A stretch of 64,000 bases of DNA from NCBI RefSeq assembly GCF_900167435.1, contig NZ_FUWS01000007.1:225522-289521 (forward strand), written 5' to 3'. Numbering within the stretch: position 1 is the first letter of the stretch; each line of letters begins with the position of its first letter. This DNA is from Marinactinospora thermotolerans DSM 45154 (GTDB lineage: Bacteria > Actinomycetota > Actinomycetes > Streptosporangiales > Streptosporangiaceae). The translations under genes and the position numbers were made by a program. Below are positions 1 through 9,363 of the stretch, one piece after another. The notes under the pieces were generated by a model. It did not search any database, was not told where the DNA came from, and was given only the letters and a program-made list of their open reading frames with translations.

Positions 1-145
1 CCCAGAGTTCGCCGAGTTCCGCGCGTCGGCAGGCGTCCTCCAGGACGCTCTGCACCGTCCTGCTGAGGATCTGCTGGTGGTAACCGGAATGACGGGTGTA
101 CTTCTGCGTGTCGACCGCGAGGACGGCCCGGTAGGGCGGTAGCAC
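1..145 (-). CDS. Partial hypothetical protein (N-terminal 48 residues only)
   Basis: The reading frame is open from a GTG at 145 to the window edge, so only the first 48 residues are visible. They read as a plausible folded start, with AVLAVDTQKYTRHSG near residue 7 followed by an amphipathic helix rich in Glu, Arg and Leu. This beginning resembles actinomycete proteins with a degenerate nucleotide-cyclase-like N-terminus, but that resemblance is from memory and weak. The gene lies downstream of, and in the same direction as, the Crp/Fnr regulator, 170 bases away. No strong ribosome binding site precedes the GTG. Confidence 0.55.
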   Translation of the reverse strand, partial: MLPPYRAVLAVDTQKYTRHSGYHQQILSRTVQSVLEDACRRAELGELW

Positions 146-315
146 AATGCTGGTGCGCTGTGGGCGTGGCCGAATGGACAAGGGGCCTCCTGAGCTCACT
201 GCCGTGGCATATGGGCGGGAAGGGAACGCCCGCCCGGTCCAACAGTGGGCCCGACCGCCAAAGGCCTGTGTTCAGAATCGAACACAGGCACCAAAAGTGA
301 CGCCCGCCACTCGGG

Positions 316-1089
316 TCACAGCACCACGTCGCCTTCCGCCAACTGCCGGAGTCGCTCGACATCGAGGACGGCCACGTACTGCCGGCCCGTGCGGATCAAG
401 CCGATCTCCCTCAGACGGGTGAATTCGACGGCGACCGAGGTACGCGACAGGCCGATGGACTCGCCGAGCTCGCGCTGGGACAGCCCCAGCCTCAACAGGA
501 CCCCCCGTCCCCCCTCCCCTTGAGGGCCGCCGAGCCCGGGCTCAATCGGTTCCCCGGACAGTCGGGACAACCTCAACAGCGCCGCGGCAAGGCGTCGGCC
601 CGCCGGAAGCGTCACCTGCTCGGCTCGCAGCAGATCGCTCTCGTTCTGCCGTTCGACGAGATGACGTAGCAGCGGGGGTTCGAGCTCCATGCTTCGGATG
701 AAGTCGCGGAACCGTTCCTCTGTCAGCATCCGTGTCTGGGAAGGACCGACCGACGTGACCGTGGCGGTTCTGGGCCGACCTGATATCACAGACATCTCTC
801 CCAGCGCCTCGCCCACGGTGCGCATGATCAGCATGACCTCTTCGCCGTCCGGACGTATCAGGGTCACCTTCACCCGTCCCTCGACGAGGAGATGGACGCT
901 CCCACCGGGATCCCCCTGCCGCATGATCACCTGGCCGGCGGCGTGACGCCGAGGAGTTCCCGAGCGCACCATCCGCCGCCACTGCTCATCGGTCAGCAGA
1001 CCACCGAACCCCTGCCTTGCCACCGCGCCCCTTTCAGTTCTGCGACGAGGAGAGGATTCCCCTTCGGGAAAAGCCAGGACGGGGGACAT
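316..1089 (-). CDS. Crp/Fnr-family transcriptional regulator
   Basis: A 257-residue DNA-binding regulator. Residues ~35-150 form a cyclic-nucleotide-binding-type beta barrel (GQVIMRQGDPGGSVHLLVEG, then GEALGEMSVISGRPRTATV in the phosphate-binding cassette position). Residues ~175-245 form a Crp-type winged helix-turn-helix (LSQRELGESIGLSRTSVAVEFTRLREIGLI). The R-T-A-T stretch in the cassette is compatible with ligand binding, but the ligand is unknown. There is no Fnr-like Cys cluster. The gene diverges from the helicase at 1213, with a 123-bp shared upstream region. A start at a later codon is possible because the first ~30 residues are unstructured. Confidence 0.9.
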   Translation of the reverse strand: MSPVLAFPEGESSPRRRTERGAVARQGFGGLLTDEQWRRMVRSGTPRRHAAGQVIMRQGDPGGSVHLLVEGRVKVTLIRPDGEEVMLIMRTVGEALGEMSVISGRPRTATVTSVGPSQTRMLTEERFRDFIRSMELEPPLLRHLVERQNESDLLRAEQVTLPAGRRLAAALLRLSRLSGEPIEPGLGGPQGEGGRGVLLRLGLSQRELGESIGLSRTSVAVEFTRLREIGLIRTGRQYVAVLDVERLRQLAEGDVVL

Positions 1090-1212
1090 CGAGGTTGGCC
1101 GGTACCGGTCGTTTTGTCAGCACCAGCCGTTACAAGATCAAGGGAAGACATTCCGGGAGACACCGCAGGACGGGCTCCCCCGCGAGACACGCGCCCGTAG
1201 CGAAGGAGGCTC

Positions 1213-3360
1213 ATGCCCCAGCTTGCCATCGACGCGACGTGCCTCCCCCAATACGACAAGCTCGACCGGCCCACCCGGGAACGGTTACTCGCCGCGACGC
1301 GCAAGTTCCGGGAACTCCCCCTGCAGGCCCTGCTGGCCCACCCCGACCTGCGCATCAGGTCGCTCCCCGCGGGACAGGACCCCCGGATCCGAACATTTCG
1401 AATCAGCGACTCGTGGACCGGTGTCATGCTGGCCCCCGAATCCGGTGAGACGTTCCTGCTGGTGCACCTGCTCCCACGCGAGAGCGCCGAGGAGTGGGCC
1501 GGCGACCAGCGCCACGACGTCAACACCGTCATGGGCACGCTGGAGCGCCGTGACGCCACCGCGCTCCAGCGTTCGCCCCTCCGTGAGCCCGTGAACCGGG
1601 CCGACGTCCATCACCACTCCGACCGTGGCCTGTTCGACCACGTCAGCGACCACGACCTGAAACGCCTGGGGATCGACGAGGAGATCCTCGACTTCTGCCG
1701 TTCCATCGGCGATCCGGCAGAACTGCGCGATTGGGGTCCGGCGCTGCCGCAGGACCAGTACGAGGTGCTCACCGAGCTCGCCCAGGGCCACTCGGTCGAA
1801 CGGGTGATGCGCGAGGTCGTCCAGCCGCGGCAGCCCGTCGTGGGCGCCGTGGCCGCCGACGACTACGACAGCGCGATCCGCAACACCCGTGACCGCGTCG
1901 TCCTCGTCGAGGACGACCAGGAGATCGAGGACGTCCTGGCCGGCGAGTTCAACGCCTGGCGCGTCTACCTGCACCCCAAACAACGGGAACTGGCCTACCG
2001 GCCCCGGTTCAACGGTCCGGCGAAGGTGTCGGGCGGGCCGGGCACCGGGAAGACCGTGGTCGCGCTGCACCGGGTCAAGCACCTCACCGAGCACCTCCCG
2101 TTGGGCGGGCGGGTCCTGCTCACCAGCTTCACCAACGCGCTCGTGGAGTCGCTCAAACGCAACCTCGCGCTGCTGCTGCCCGGTGAGCTGATCGACGACG
2201 TCGACGTCATCACCGCCGACAAGCTGGCGCTGGACGTCGTCAAGGACGAGCACCCCGACATCCGGCTGCGCTCGGACACGCGGGGCCTGTTCGCCAACGT
2301 GGCGCGCAAGCACGAGCTGCCCTGGCCCGCGGACTTCGTCTACCAGGAGTACCGGCACGTCGTCATGGCCCAGGAGATCACGACGCTGGAGGGCTACCTC
2401 GACCCCGACGCGCGGCGCGGCCGCAGCACCCCCCTCACCACCGACCAGCGGCGCGACGTGTGGCACGCCATCTCCGACGCGCGCGCCGTGATGCGCCAGA
2501 CCAGGCGGCTGCCGGCGCTGGAACTGCACGCGGAGGCCGCCCGGATCCTGCGGGCACGCCCTGAACGCCCCTACACCAACGTCGTGGTGGACGAGGCGCA
2601 GGACCTGCACCCCGCGCAGTGGCGGACGCTGCGCGCCGCCGTGGATCCCGGGCCCAACGACATGTTCATCGCGGGGGACAACCGGCAGCGCATCTACGAC
2701 AGCGTCGTCTCGTTCAAACAGCTGGGCATCGGGATCGTCGGCCGTTCCTACCCGTTGCGGGTGAACTACCGCACCACGACCGAGATCCTCACCTGGGCCG
2801 GGGAGATCCTGCGCGGCCAGCGCATCGACGAGCTCGGCGAGACGACCCCCGAACCCTCCGGTGCGACCCGTTCGGTGCTGCGTGGGCACCCGCCCGAACT
2901 GTACGGCGCGGCCGACGAGACCGCCGAGCTCGACGCGCTGGCCCGGCGGGTCCAGGGGTGGCTGTCCTCGGGCATCGCGCCGGGCGACGTCTGCGTCACG
3001 GCGCGCACCAAGCGGATCCGCGACACCGTCGTACGCCGCCTGCGCGAACACGGACTGCCCGTCGCGGTGTTCAACCCGCGCGAGCACGCCGTCACCGACA
3101 CCACGGGCACCGTCCGGGTCACGACCATGCACGGGGTGAAGGGGTTGGAGTTCCGCGCGGTCGCGGTGGTCGGCGTCACCGCCGAGGCACTGCCGCGGAT
3201 GGACCACGTGACCCCCCTCGAGGTCGACGAGCACCAGCACGAGGCCGACCTGGCGGCCCAGCGGTCCCTGCTCTACGTGGCCTGCACCCGCGCCCGCGAA
3301 TCGCTGTACGTGAGCTGGCACGGCCGGCCCAGCCCTTTCCTCCCCCGCCCGCGCCGGTGA
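1213..3360 (+). CDS. UvrD/Rep-type SF1 helicase with N-terminal RelE/ParE-like domain
   Basis: A 715-residue protein starting at ATG 1213 with a clear AAGGAGG-type ribosome binding site. Residues 1-~105 have the length and pattern of a RelE/ParE toxin fold (alternating strands, PRIRTFRISDSWTGVMLAP, then LLVHLLPRESAEEWA). Residues ~110-235 are an extra alpha-helical segment. An SF1 helicase follows: Walker A GGPGTGKT at ~274-281, Walker B VVVDEAQD at ~457-464, motif III GDNRQRIYD, motif V/VI TTMHGVKGLEF and LLYVACTRARESLYVSW. The helicase should unwind or translocate on nucleic acid using ATP. The role of the toxin-like part is inferred from pattern only. A paralogue without the extra segment lies at 13154-14971. 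Confidence 0.88.
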   Translation: MPQLAIDATCLPQYDKLDRPTRERLLAATRKFRELPLQALLAHPDLRIRSLPAGQDPRIRTFRISDSWTGVMLAPESGETFLLVHLLPRESAEEWAGDQRHDVNTVMGTLERRDATALQRSPLREPVNRADVHHHSDRGLFDHVSDHDLKRLGIDEEILDFCRSIGDPAELRDWGPALPQDQYEVLTELAQGHSVERVMREVVQPRQPVVGAVAADDYDSAIRNTRDRVVLVEDDQEIEDVLAGEFNAWRVYLHPKQRELAYRPRFNGPAKVSGGPGTGKTVVALHRVKHLTEHLPLGGRVLLTSFTNALVESLKRNLALLLPGELIDDVDVITADKLALDVVKDEHPDIRLRSDTRGLFANVARKHELPWPADFVYQEYRHVVMAQEITTLEGYLDPDARRGRSTPLTTDQRRDVWHAISDARAVMRQTRRLPALELHAEAARILRARPERPYTNVVVDEAQDLHPAQWRTLRAAVDPGPNDMFIAGDNRQRIYDSVVSFKQLGIGIVGRSYPLRVNYRTTTEILTWAGEILRGQRIDELGETTPEPSGATRSVLRGHPPELYGAADETAELDALARRVQGWLSSGIAPGDVCVTARTKRIRDTVVRRLREHGLPVAVFNPREHAVTDTTGTVRVTTMHGVKGLEFRAVAVVGVTAEALPRMDHVTPLEVDEHQHEADLAAQRSLLYVACTRARESLYVSWHGRPSPFLPRPRR

Positions 3361-3491
3361 CGGTCGCTCCTCTCCTCGCCCACGCCCCCGGCCGAGGGTG
3401 ACCCGGGACCCCGTGGCGGGGCGGGGACGCGCGGGCGACCGCACAACGTGCTCTAATGCCCAGTACTTCGTTGTCGTGTTGGGAGTTGTCC

Positions 3492-4595
3492 GTGGAGTAC
3501 CGTCTCACCGCCGAACTGGCCCCGCCCTCGGGGACCGGTGAGCTCGACGAGCTGCAGCGTCACGGGGCGACCGCGCTGCTGTCGGAGTGGCTTGAGCGGG
3601 TCGCGACGGTGGAGGGCCCCGACGGGGTCGAGATCACCCCCTACGACCACGAGATCACCGTGCACGGCACTGGCGCGACGGTGCGCCTGCTCGTCGACGC
3701 GCCGGCGCTGTCCTTCGCCGAGAACGGCGCGGTCGCGCTGCTGCACGAGATCCTGGAACGGACCGGTGCCCTCGCCGAATGGACCGTGGGCAAGTGCGAG
3801 GTGACCGTGACCGACGAGGAGCTCGCCGAGGCCGTCGCCGGCGAGGAGCGGTCCTTCGGGGCCTCCCGCGAAGGCCCTTCGGGCATGCCCGAGGAGGAGA
3901 TCGCCGCGCAACGGCGCCGGCTGTTGCGGCGCGGTACCCGATTGCGCGCCTTCGACGCGGGCGCGTTCGGACACGTCTCCGGGGACGAGGGCGCGGTGGA
4001 GCGCGGGAGGACTCCCAGCGCGACCGACGTCGCGCTGGCCGCGGGCGCCCTCGTCGAGGGGGCCGCCGTGCTGACCGAGGAGCTGTTCGTCGACATCACC
4101 TACCTGGAGGAGGACGCCGGGGAGGCCCCGGAGGGGACCGAGGCGACCGCCGACGACTGCGAGTCGATGCTGGTCCTGCACGACCTCCCCGACCGCTACC
4201 GGCACCACTACGACGCCTGGTTCGCCAAGCGCTTCCTCATCGCCTCGGCGAACGTGTTCACCCGGCTCACCGCGTCCCGTTGGATTCCCCCCACCTGCAC
4301 CGCCGAGGCGCTGGCCCTGCGCCTGCTCGTCGAGAACGCCAAGACGGCGCTCATCGACCTGGCCGGCATGGAGGAGGAGACCGTCTTGGACATGTTCGCG
4401 GCGTTCACCGAGTCGGCGTTCGAGGACCTCGACCACGAACGGCTGTACTCGACCAGCCTCGACCTCCCCGAACCGGACGGTTCCGACCTGGACCTGGAGG
4501 CCGGCGCTCCGGCGCTGCGCTCCTGGTTCCGGCCCGACCGGGAGGAGATCGTCCCGTTCCACCCCTACCTGGACGACGATCCGGCCGAGTCGTGA
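3492..4595 (+). CDS. Acidic hypothetical protein
   Basis: I do not recognise this 367-residue protein. The GTG at 3492 is chosen because GGGAG precedes it by six bases; an in-frame ATG at 3456 lacks such a site. The protein is rich in Asp and Glu and has no signal peptide or membrane segment, so it is probably cytoplasmic. The N-terminal ~110 residues look like an alpha/beta unit. A central Arg-rich stretch (~135-150) is followed by an acidic linker and a helical C-terminal half with YDAWFAKRFLIASANVFTRL. It lies 131 bp after the helicase on the same strand and may be read through from it. Confidence 0.75.
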   Translation: MEYRLTAELAPPSGTGELDELQRHGATALLSEWLERVATVEGPDGVEITPYDHEITVHGTGATVRLLVDAPALSFAENGAVALLHEILERTGALAEWTVGKCEVTVTDEELAEAVAGEERSFGASREGPSGMPEEEIAAQRRRLLRRGTRLRAFDAGAFGHVSGDEGAVERGRTPSATDVALAAGALVEGAAVLTEELFVDITYLEEDAGEAPEGTEATADDCESMLVLHDLPDRYRHHYDAWFAKRFLIASANVFTRLTASRWIPPTCTAEALALRLLVENAKTALIDLAGMEEETVLDMFAAFTESAFEDLDHERLYSTSLDLPEPDGSDLDLEAGAPALRSWFRPDREEIVPFHPYLDDDPAES

Positions 4596-5143
4596 ACAGG
4601 CGAGGGGGCTCCCCCGCCAGGGGGCGCCGGGTCCGCGGGTGCCGTCCGTCCCGGAAGGCAGCCGCGGTGCAGGGGGCCCGCGGCCCCGGGGAGGCCCGCC
4701 TCGAAGACTCTTCCGTCGCCCTTCCCCAGGAGGGCACCCCGCCGTAAGGGGACGGCCCGTGCGGCCTCGCCTCTTCCGTGACCGAAGGTCCCTGTCCCGG
4801 GTTCGCCGAGCGGGCCGGGACGTTCCCCACCGGCCTCCATGGCCTCCCCTCTCGCGCCCCTCGCCCGGCGGGGATCCTCGCGTTGGCGTTCCACCGGCCG
4901 CGGCCTCGTCCTGGCGCGCGGCGGAGCCCCTGGAGGCAGCGGCAGGTCATGCGTCACCGGAGGAACAGGACGTTGCGCGCGGTGTCCCCCCACCGCAACC
5001 CGGGTGGCCGCGTCGCGGCGGTAGGGTCATGCCATACGGCGGTGTCCGATGGGGCGCTGGTCATCCCCATACGGGTCACCGCCCTCTTCCGCGGCCTCCG
5101 CGTTCTCTTCCTCGTCCCTCTATCACGGGTTGGTCCTCACGTC
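4596..5143. other. Long G+C-rich intergenic gap
   Basis: This 548-bp stretch has no convincing gene. Open frames run through it on both strands, but their composition is Arg/Pro/Gly-rich, as expected from shadow frames. It contains imperfect G+C-rich inverted repeats, for example GAGGGGGCTCCCCC near 4600-4620, which could stop transcription from the gene ending at 4595. No tRNA, riboswitch or strong promoter is visible. Confidence 0.5.
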
Positions 5144-6847
5144 ATGCGCCTGGTGTTCACGAACGCCGATCAGGAAACGTTCGACCGGTATCGTTCGTTG
5201 TTCGTCACACGAGTGGTCGATCACGCCCGCAGGGAACGGATCGAGGTGTCCCGGTGGGCGCTGGAGACGATCCTCGACTTCAAGTACGGCGAGCCCGACC
5301 TGGGCGGCGACGGACTGCTGGCGCGCTGGCACGGTTCCGACGTCGCCGCCCTGCTCCTGGACTGGCTGCCCCGAGAGGACATGGCCGCGCCGTTGCGCGT
5401 CGAGGAGGTGCGCTCCTCGCTGCTGGCCTGGGTGGAGTTCCTGCGCGCACGCGGATGGTACGACCCTCGCTCCGACGAGCCGGGGGAGCTGGTGGAGACC
5501 TTGGACACGCTCGCCGACGCCTACCGCCAGGCCGTGGCGAACCCGGCCGAGCACCGGGTCTCCCTGTTCCTCCAGCACAGCATGGTCGAGGCCGGCTACG
5601 ACCCCGAGGATCCCGACCAGGTCGCGGAGTTCGAGGCCGAGGTGGAGTCCGGCGGGGTGTCGCTGGACGAGGAGCTGATGGCCGCGATCGCGTCGGGCGA
5701 GGAGGAGGCCCCGCTGTCGCCCCTGTCGGGTCCCGGGCGGACCGGCTACACCTGGCGTGCCCCGCGGCTGCTGGAGGGGGCGGCCCTGGCCGAGGCGATC
5801 GAGGCGACCCCGACCATGCTCCGGCTTCGCGAGCAGGGCGACGACGCGCTCCCCGAGGACTCCGTCGAGGCGTGGCTGCTGGCCTACGAGGCGCTGGGGG
5901 AGGCGCTCGCCGAACGGCTGGGGCTCGACGAGGACGACTTCTACGAGGCGTTCGGCTCCGAGGCCGACGAGTTCGTCGCCTCCATCGTGACGACGCTGTT
6001 CATCGAAAGGCTGCCGCTCCCCGGCACGCTCGTCTCCGAGGTCGTCGCCGAGATGGGCGACCCCCTGGAGGAGGACCGGCCGCTCACCGACGAGGAGTCC
6101 GAACAGTTCGACCGCGCGGTGGGCCTGGTCCTCGGCGAGCTGGAGGGCCTGGGGGCCGTCGCGCGCGAGACGACGGGCGAGGAGGCCGAACTCGCGGGCG
6201 AGCCGGTGTTCCGGTTGACGCCGTTGGGCGAGTGGATCGGGTTCGACGAACTCGTCCTCGACGACTACACGATCCGCACCTTCGATGAACTGATGGCCGA
6301 GGACGCCGAGGTGCTCGTCGAGCGTGCCGCGGCCGGCGAGCCGTTCAGCGACGTCGACCTGGACGAGTGGATCGGGCAACGCGGCACGGAACGGGCGATG
6401 CGGGAGCTGGTGGAGGTGGCGCGGCGCACGGACGACTGCACGCACCGCGGAACGGTCCGCGCCGTCACCGCGGAACATCCCCAGGAGGCCCGTCCCGTCT
6501 ACGAGGAGCTGCGCGCGGACGGGGCGTTCGGTCCCCAGGCCCGCGCCTGGCTGTTCGACGCGGGCTTCCTCAAGGAGGGTGAGCTGGAGCCGGCCGACCT
6601 GCCGTGGGTCATGGTCGACGGCGTCGCCGCCATGGCGCGCATGAACCTGTTGGACGAGGAGCGGCTCGGCGAGCTGCCGGTCCGGCGCGGCGGCGAGGGA
6701 GCGTCGCTGCTGGAGCTCGCCCCCTCGCTCGGCCATCCCGAGACCACCTTCCTGCTGAGCTGGCTCGGGGACAACCATCCCGACCCGGGGGTCCGCAAGG
6801 AGGCGCGCACCGCGCTGTTCCGCTACCAAAGCGGCGGTGGCCGCTGA
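5144..6847 (+). CDS. Acidic hypothetical protein, helical-repeat-like
   Basis: A 567-residue protein of unknown function. I chose ATG 5144 because the recognisable protein begins MRLVFTNADQETFDRYRSLF; the frame extends upstream to 4778, but that part is low-complexity. The N-terminal ~90 residues end in LLLDWLPR, a pattern I associate with uncharacterised actinomycete proteins. The middle (~170-400) is very acidic. The last ~150 residues (MRELVEVARRTDD, ARAWLFDAGFL, HPETTFLLSWLGDNHPDPGVRKEARTALFRY) look like paired helices of a HEAT-type repeat. It has no signal peptide. A terminator at 6864-6904 closes the unit. Confidence 0.75.
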   Translation: MRLVFTNADQETFDRYRSLFVTRVVDHARRERIEVSRWALETILDFKYGEPDLGGDGLLARWHGSDVAALLLDWLPREDMAAPLRVEEVRSSLLAWVEFLRARGWYDPRSDEPGELVETLDTLADAYRQAVANPAEHRVSLFLQHSMVEAGYDPEDPDQVAEFEAEVESGGVSLDEELMAAIASGEEEAPLSPLSGPGRTGYTWRAPRLLEGAALAEAIEATPTMLRLREQGDDALPEDSVEAWLLAYEALGEALAERLGLDEDDFYEAFGSEADEFVASIVTTLFIERLPLPGTLVSEVVAEMGDPLEEDRPLTDEESEQFDRAVGLVLGELEGLGAVARETTGEEAELAGEPVFRLTPLGEWIGFDELVLDDYTIRTFDELMAEDAEVLVERAAAGEPFSDVDLDEWIGQRGTERAMRELVEVARRTDDCTHRGTVRAVTAEHPQEARPVYEELRADGAFGPQARAWLFDAGFLKEGELEPADLPWVMVDGVAAMARMNLLDEERLGELPVRRGGEGASLLELAPSLGHPETTFLLSWLGDNHPDPGVRKEARTALFRYQSGGGR

Positions 6848-6863
6848 CCTGGGCGGTCTGCAC

Positions 6864-6904
6864 GCGCGGGGCGCCCCGGCGATACCTGCCGGGGCGCCCC
6901 GCGC
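6864..6904. terminator. Bidirectional terminator hairpin
   Basis: A perfect 17-bp G+C stem (6864-6880 with 6888-6904) and a 7-base loop GATACCT. It sits between the convergent ends of the acidic protein (stop 6847) and the catalase (stop 6923), so it can serve both strands. Confidence 0.85.
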
Positions 6905-6922
6905 GCCGTCGTCCAGACGCCG

Positions 6923-8581
6923 TCAGCGCGTGACCTCGAACCGCTCGTTGGGAACGGTGTGGGTCATCTTCAGGCCGTTGACGTCACGAGGGCCGTTCTT
7001 GCCGAGCTTGCCCAAGCGGTCACGGTCCTCGTCGGTGAGGGTCTGGCTCTGAAGCGGCTCCAGGTGGGCGACGTCCTCGGGGGAGATGCCGAGCCCCTCC
7101 CCGACCCGTAGCCCCAGCTCGTCCTCGACCAGCAGGAAGTGCCAGACCATCCGTTCCTGGATCGGACGGTCGCACTGGGAGAGCTGGTTGACGAAGTTCT
7201 TCACCAGATCGTCGCGTTCCCACTGCTCCATGAGCCGGAAGCGCTGCCCCGCCTGCTTGTAGTCGTTGGTGCGCGGGATGCGTTTGCGCGTCACCCTGCC
7301 CACGATCTCCGGGCCCTGCTCGTCGTGGGTCGGGTACTGGGCCTCGCACAGCCCGCCGGTGATGGAGGGCTCGTAGTTGACGTGCGGGTTCCGGCCCCCG
7401 TTGTCCTGGGAGTAGGCCATCTGGCCGTCACGCTGGTTGGTGCGCACCTGGGCGTTCTTGGCCTGGTTGACCGGCAGCTGCAGGTAGTTGGGCCCCACCC
7501 GGTAGCGCTGGGTGTCGCTGTAGGAGAAGGTGCGGCCGACCAGCATCTTGTCGTCGGAGAAGTCCAGGCCGTCGACGAGCACACCGGTTCCGAACGAGAT
7601 CTGCTCGTTCTCCGTGAAGTTGTCGACGACGTTGCGGTTGAGGACGAGCCGGCCCACCGGCTTGGGCGGGAAGTCCTGCTCCGGCCAGGTCTTGGTGTCG
7701 TCGAGCGGGTCGAAGTCGAGTTCGGGATGCTCGTCGTCGCTCATCATCTGCACGAACAGCTCCCACTCGGGGTAGTCGCCCCGGTCGATGGCCTCGCGCA
7801 GGTCCTTGGTGGCGTGGCCGAGGTCGTGGGCCTGGATCTTGGCGGCGTCCTCCTCGGTCATGCTGCGCACGCCCTGTTTGGGCATCCAGGTGTACTTGAC
7901 CAGCACGGTCTCGCCCTTGTCGTTCACCCACTTGTAGGTGTTGACGCCGAACCCCTGCATGTGACGGTAGTCGGAGGGGATGCCGCGCGGGCTGAACAGG
8001 TTGACGAGCATGTGCATGCACTCGGGCGTCTGCGACATGAAGTCGAAGATCCGGTTGGGATCCTGCCGGAAGGTCACCGGGTCGGGTTTGAGGGAGTGGA
8101 TGACGTCGGGGAACTTGATGGCGTCACGGATGAAGAACACCGCGAGGTTGTTGCCCACAAGGTCCCAGTTGCCCTCCTCGGTGTAGAACTTCACCGCGAA
8201 ACCGCGCGGGTCGCGGACCGTCTCCGCGGAATCGCGTCCGCCGATGACGGTGGAGAACCGCAGCGCGACGTCGGTGCGCTTGCCCGCCTCCTGGAACAGC
8301 CCGGCCCGGGTGTAGCGGGAGATCGGTTCGTCACCCCACTTCCCGTAGGCCTCGAAGTAGCCGAACGCGGTCGCGCCACGGGCGTGCACGACCCGCTCGG
8401 GGATCCGTTCCCGGTCGAAGTGGCTGATCTTCTCCAGGAAGTGGTAGTTCTCCAGCGTCGCCGGGCCACGGGCGCCGACGGTGCGCTGGTTCTGGTTGTC
8501 GTAGACGGGGTGGCCTTGCCGGTTGGTCAGGGTCTGGCGCTCATCACCGCTGCGGCGGCCCTGGCTTGCTACGTCCGTCAT
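6923..8581 (-). CDS. katA: Heme catalase
   Basis: A 552-residue monofunctional heme catalase that converts hydrogen peroxide to water and oxygen. The active-site region [17 protein letters not shown] carries the distal His near residue 63. The distal Asn lies in [13 protein letters not shown], and the proximal heme Tyr lies in [17 protein letters not shown]. The length fits small- to mid-subunit catalases. The ATG at 8581 has a GAGGAAG ribosome binding site. It diverges from the OsmC/Ohr gene, giving a peroxide-defence pair around a shared 175-bp region. No Fur-type regulator gene is adjacent. Confidence 0.97.
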   Translation of the reverse strand: MTDVASQGRRSGDERQTLTNRQGHPVYDNQNQRTVGARGPATLENYHFLEKISHFDRERIPERVVHARGATAFGYFEAYGKWGDEPISRYTRAGLFQEAGKRTDVALRFSTVIGGRDSAETVRDPRGFAVKFYTEEGNWDLVGNNLAVFFIRDAIKFPDVIHSLKPDPVTFRQDPNRIFDFMSQTPECMHMLVNLFSPRGIPSDYRHMQGFGVNTYKWVNDKGETVLVKYTWMPKQGVRSMTEEDAAKIQAHDLGHATKDLREAIDRGDYPEWELFVQMMSDDEHPELDFDPLDDTKTWPEQDFPPKPVGRLVLNRNVVDNFTENEQISFGTGVLVDGLDFSDDKMLVGRTFSYSDTQRYRVGPNYLQLPVNQAKNAQVRTNQRDGQMAYSQDNGGRNPHVNYEPSITGGLCEAQYPTHDEQGPEIVGRVTRKRIPRTNDYKQAGQRFRLMEQWERDDLVKNFVNQLSQCDRPIQERMVWHFLLVEDELGLRVGEGLGISPEDVAHLEPLQSQTLTDEDRDRLGKLGKNGPRDVNGLKMTHTVPNERFEVTR

Positions 8582-8663
8582 GACAGAACTTCCTCGATTA
8601 CTCTCGGCACCGGTGTTCGTGGGGTTCTCGGCCCGCTACCCGACCCCCTCGCCCTAATCACGG

Positions 8664-8695
8664 CCCCACCCCCGGGTCTGCGCCCGGGGGTGGGG
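8664..8695. promoter_or_regulatory. G+C hairpin in catalase/OsmC divergent region
   Basis: A perfect 13-bp inverted repeat (8664-8676 with 8683-8695) and a 6-base loop. It lies between two divergent genes, where a terminator is not expected, 83 bases from the catalase start and 62 from the OsmC start. It could be a structured leader of either transcript or a protein-binding site. Confidence 0.45.
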
Positions 8696-8756
8696 TGGTT
8701 CGGCGCACTCCGCCCGGGTAGCCGTCCCGCGCTCGGCACGGAGGAGGGACGAGGAG

Positions 8757-9191
8757 ATGGGACGACACGAGACGGTGCACGAGGCGCGGGCGATCGCCGA
8801 GAACGGGAGTGTGCGGACCGAGGAGGGTGCGCTGGTGACCCCGTTGGCATCGCCCCTGAAGCCGAACGGTCGCGGGGTGACACCCGAGCAGTTGCTGGCC
8901 GCCGGCTTCGCGGCGTGCCTGCACCACGCCGCGGCCGAGGCCGCGGCGGCCGACGGGGGCAGCGGCGCCGGCCGGCCGGTCCGGGTCGAGACCCGGGTGA
9001 GGCTGGGACGGGACGGGGGGCGTGGCTATGCCCTCGACGTCCGCGCGACGGTCCGTCCCAAGGGGGTGGGTCAGGACCACTGGGAGACGATCGCGCGCGC
9101 CGCCGAGGAGATCTGGCCCTTCGGCTGCGAGGAGTCGTCTCGCTTCAGGATCCACGTCGTACCTGACGACGGGGACTGCCCGGGCGACTAG
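8757..9191 (+). CDS. OsmC/Ohr-family peroxiredoxin
   Basis: A 144-residue thiol peroxidase of the OsmC/Ohr family, which reduces organic hydroperoxides in the cytoplasm. The first active-site Cys is in FAACLHHA (~residue 61). The second is in WPFGCEESS near residue 125, matching the family's Cys pair; the usual VCP around the second Cys is replaced by FGC. The conserved early PEQLLAAGFAAC helix is present. The ATG at 8757 follows a GAGGAGGGACGAGGAG purine run. Shares its upstream region with catalase, which supports an oxidative-stress role. Confidence 0.88.
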   Translation: MGRHETVHEARAIAENGSVRTEEGALVTPLASPLKPNGRGVTPEQLLAAGFAACLHHAAAEAAAADGGSGAGRPVRVETRVRLGRDGGRGYALDVRATVRPKGVGQDHWETIARAAEEIWPFGCEESSRFRIHVVPDDGDCPGD

Positions 9192-9363
9192 CCGGCGCGC
9201 CTTTCCGCGGGCCTCTCCCTCTGGGCGTGTGCCGTCGTGGCCGCACAGGCGTGCCTCGGGTTGTCCACAGCCCTCGGATTGCGGTGGTGAGGGCCGGCGT
9301 CCGGTACGCAGCATGGAGGTGCGGCGCTCAGATCGGGCGCCCGCCCCACCCTGGAGGTTCGCC

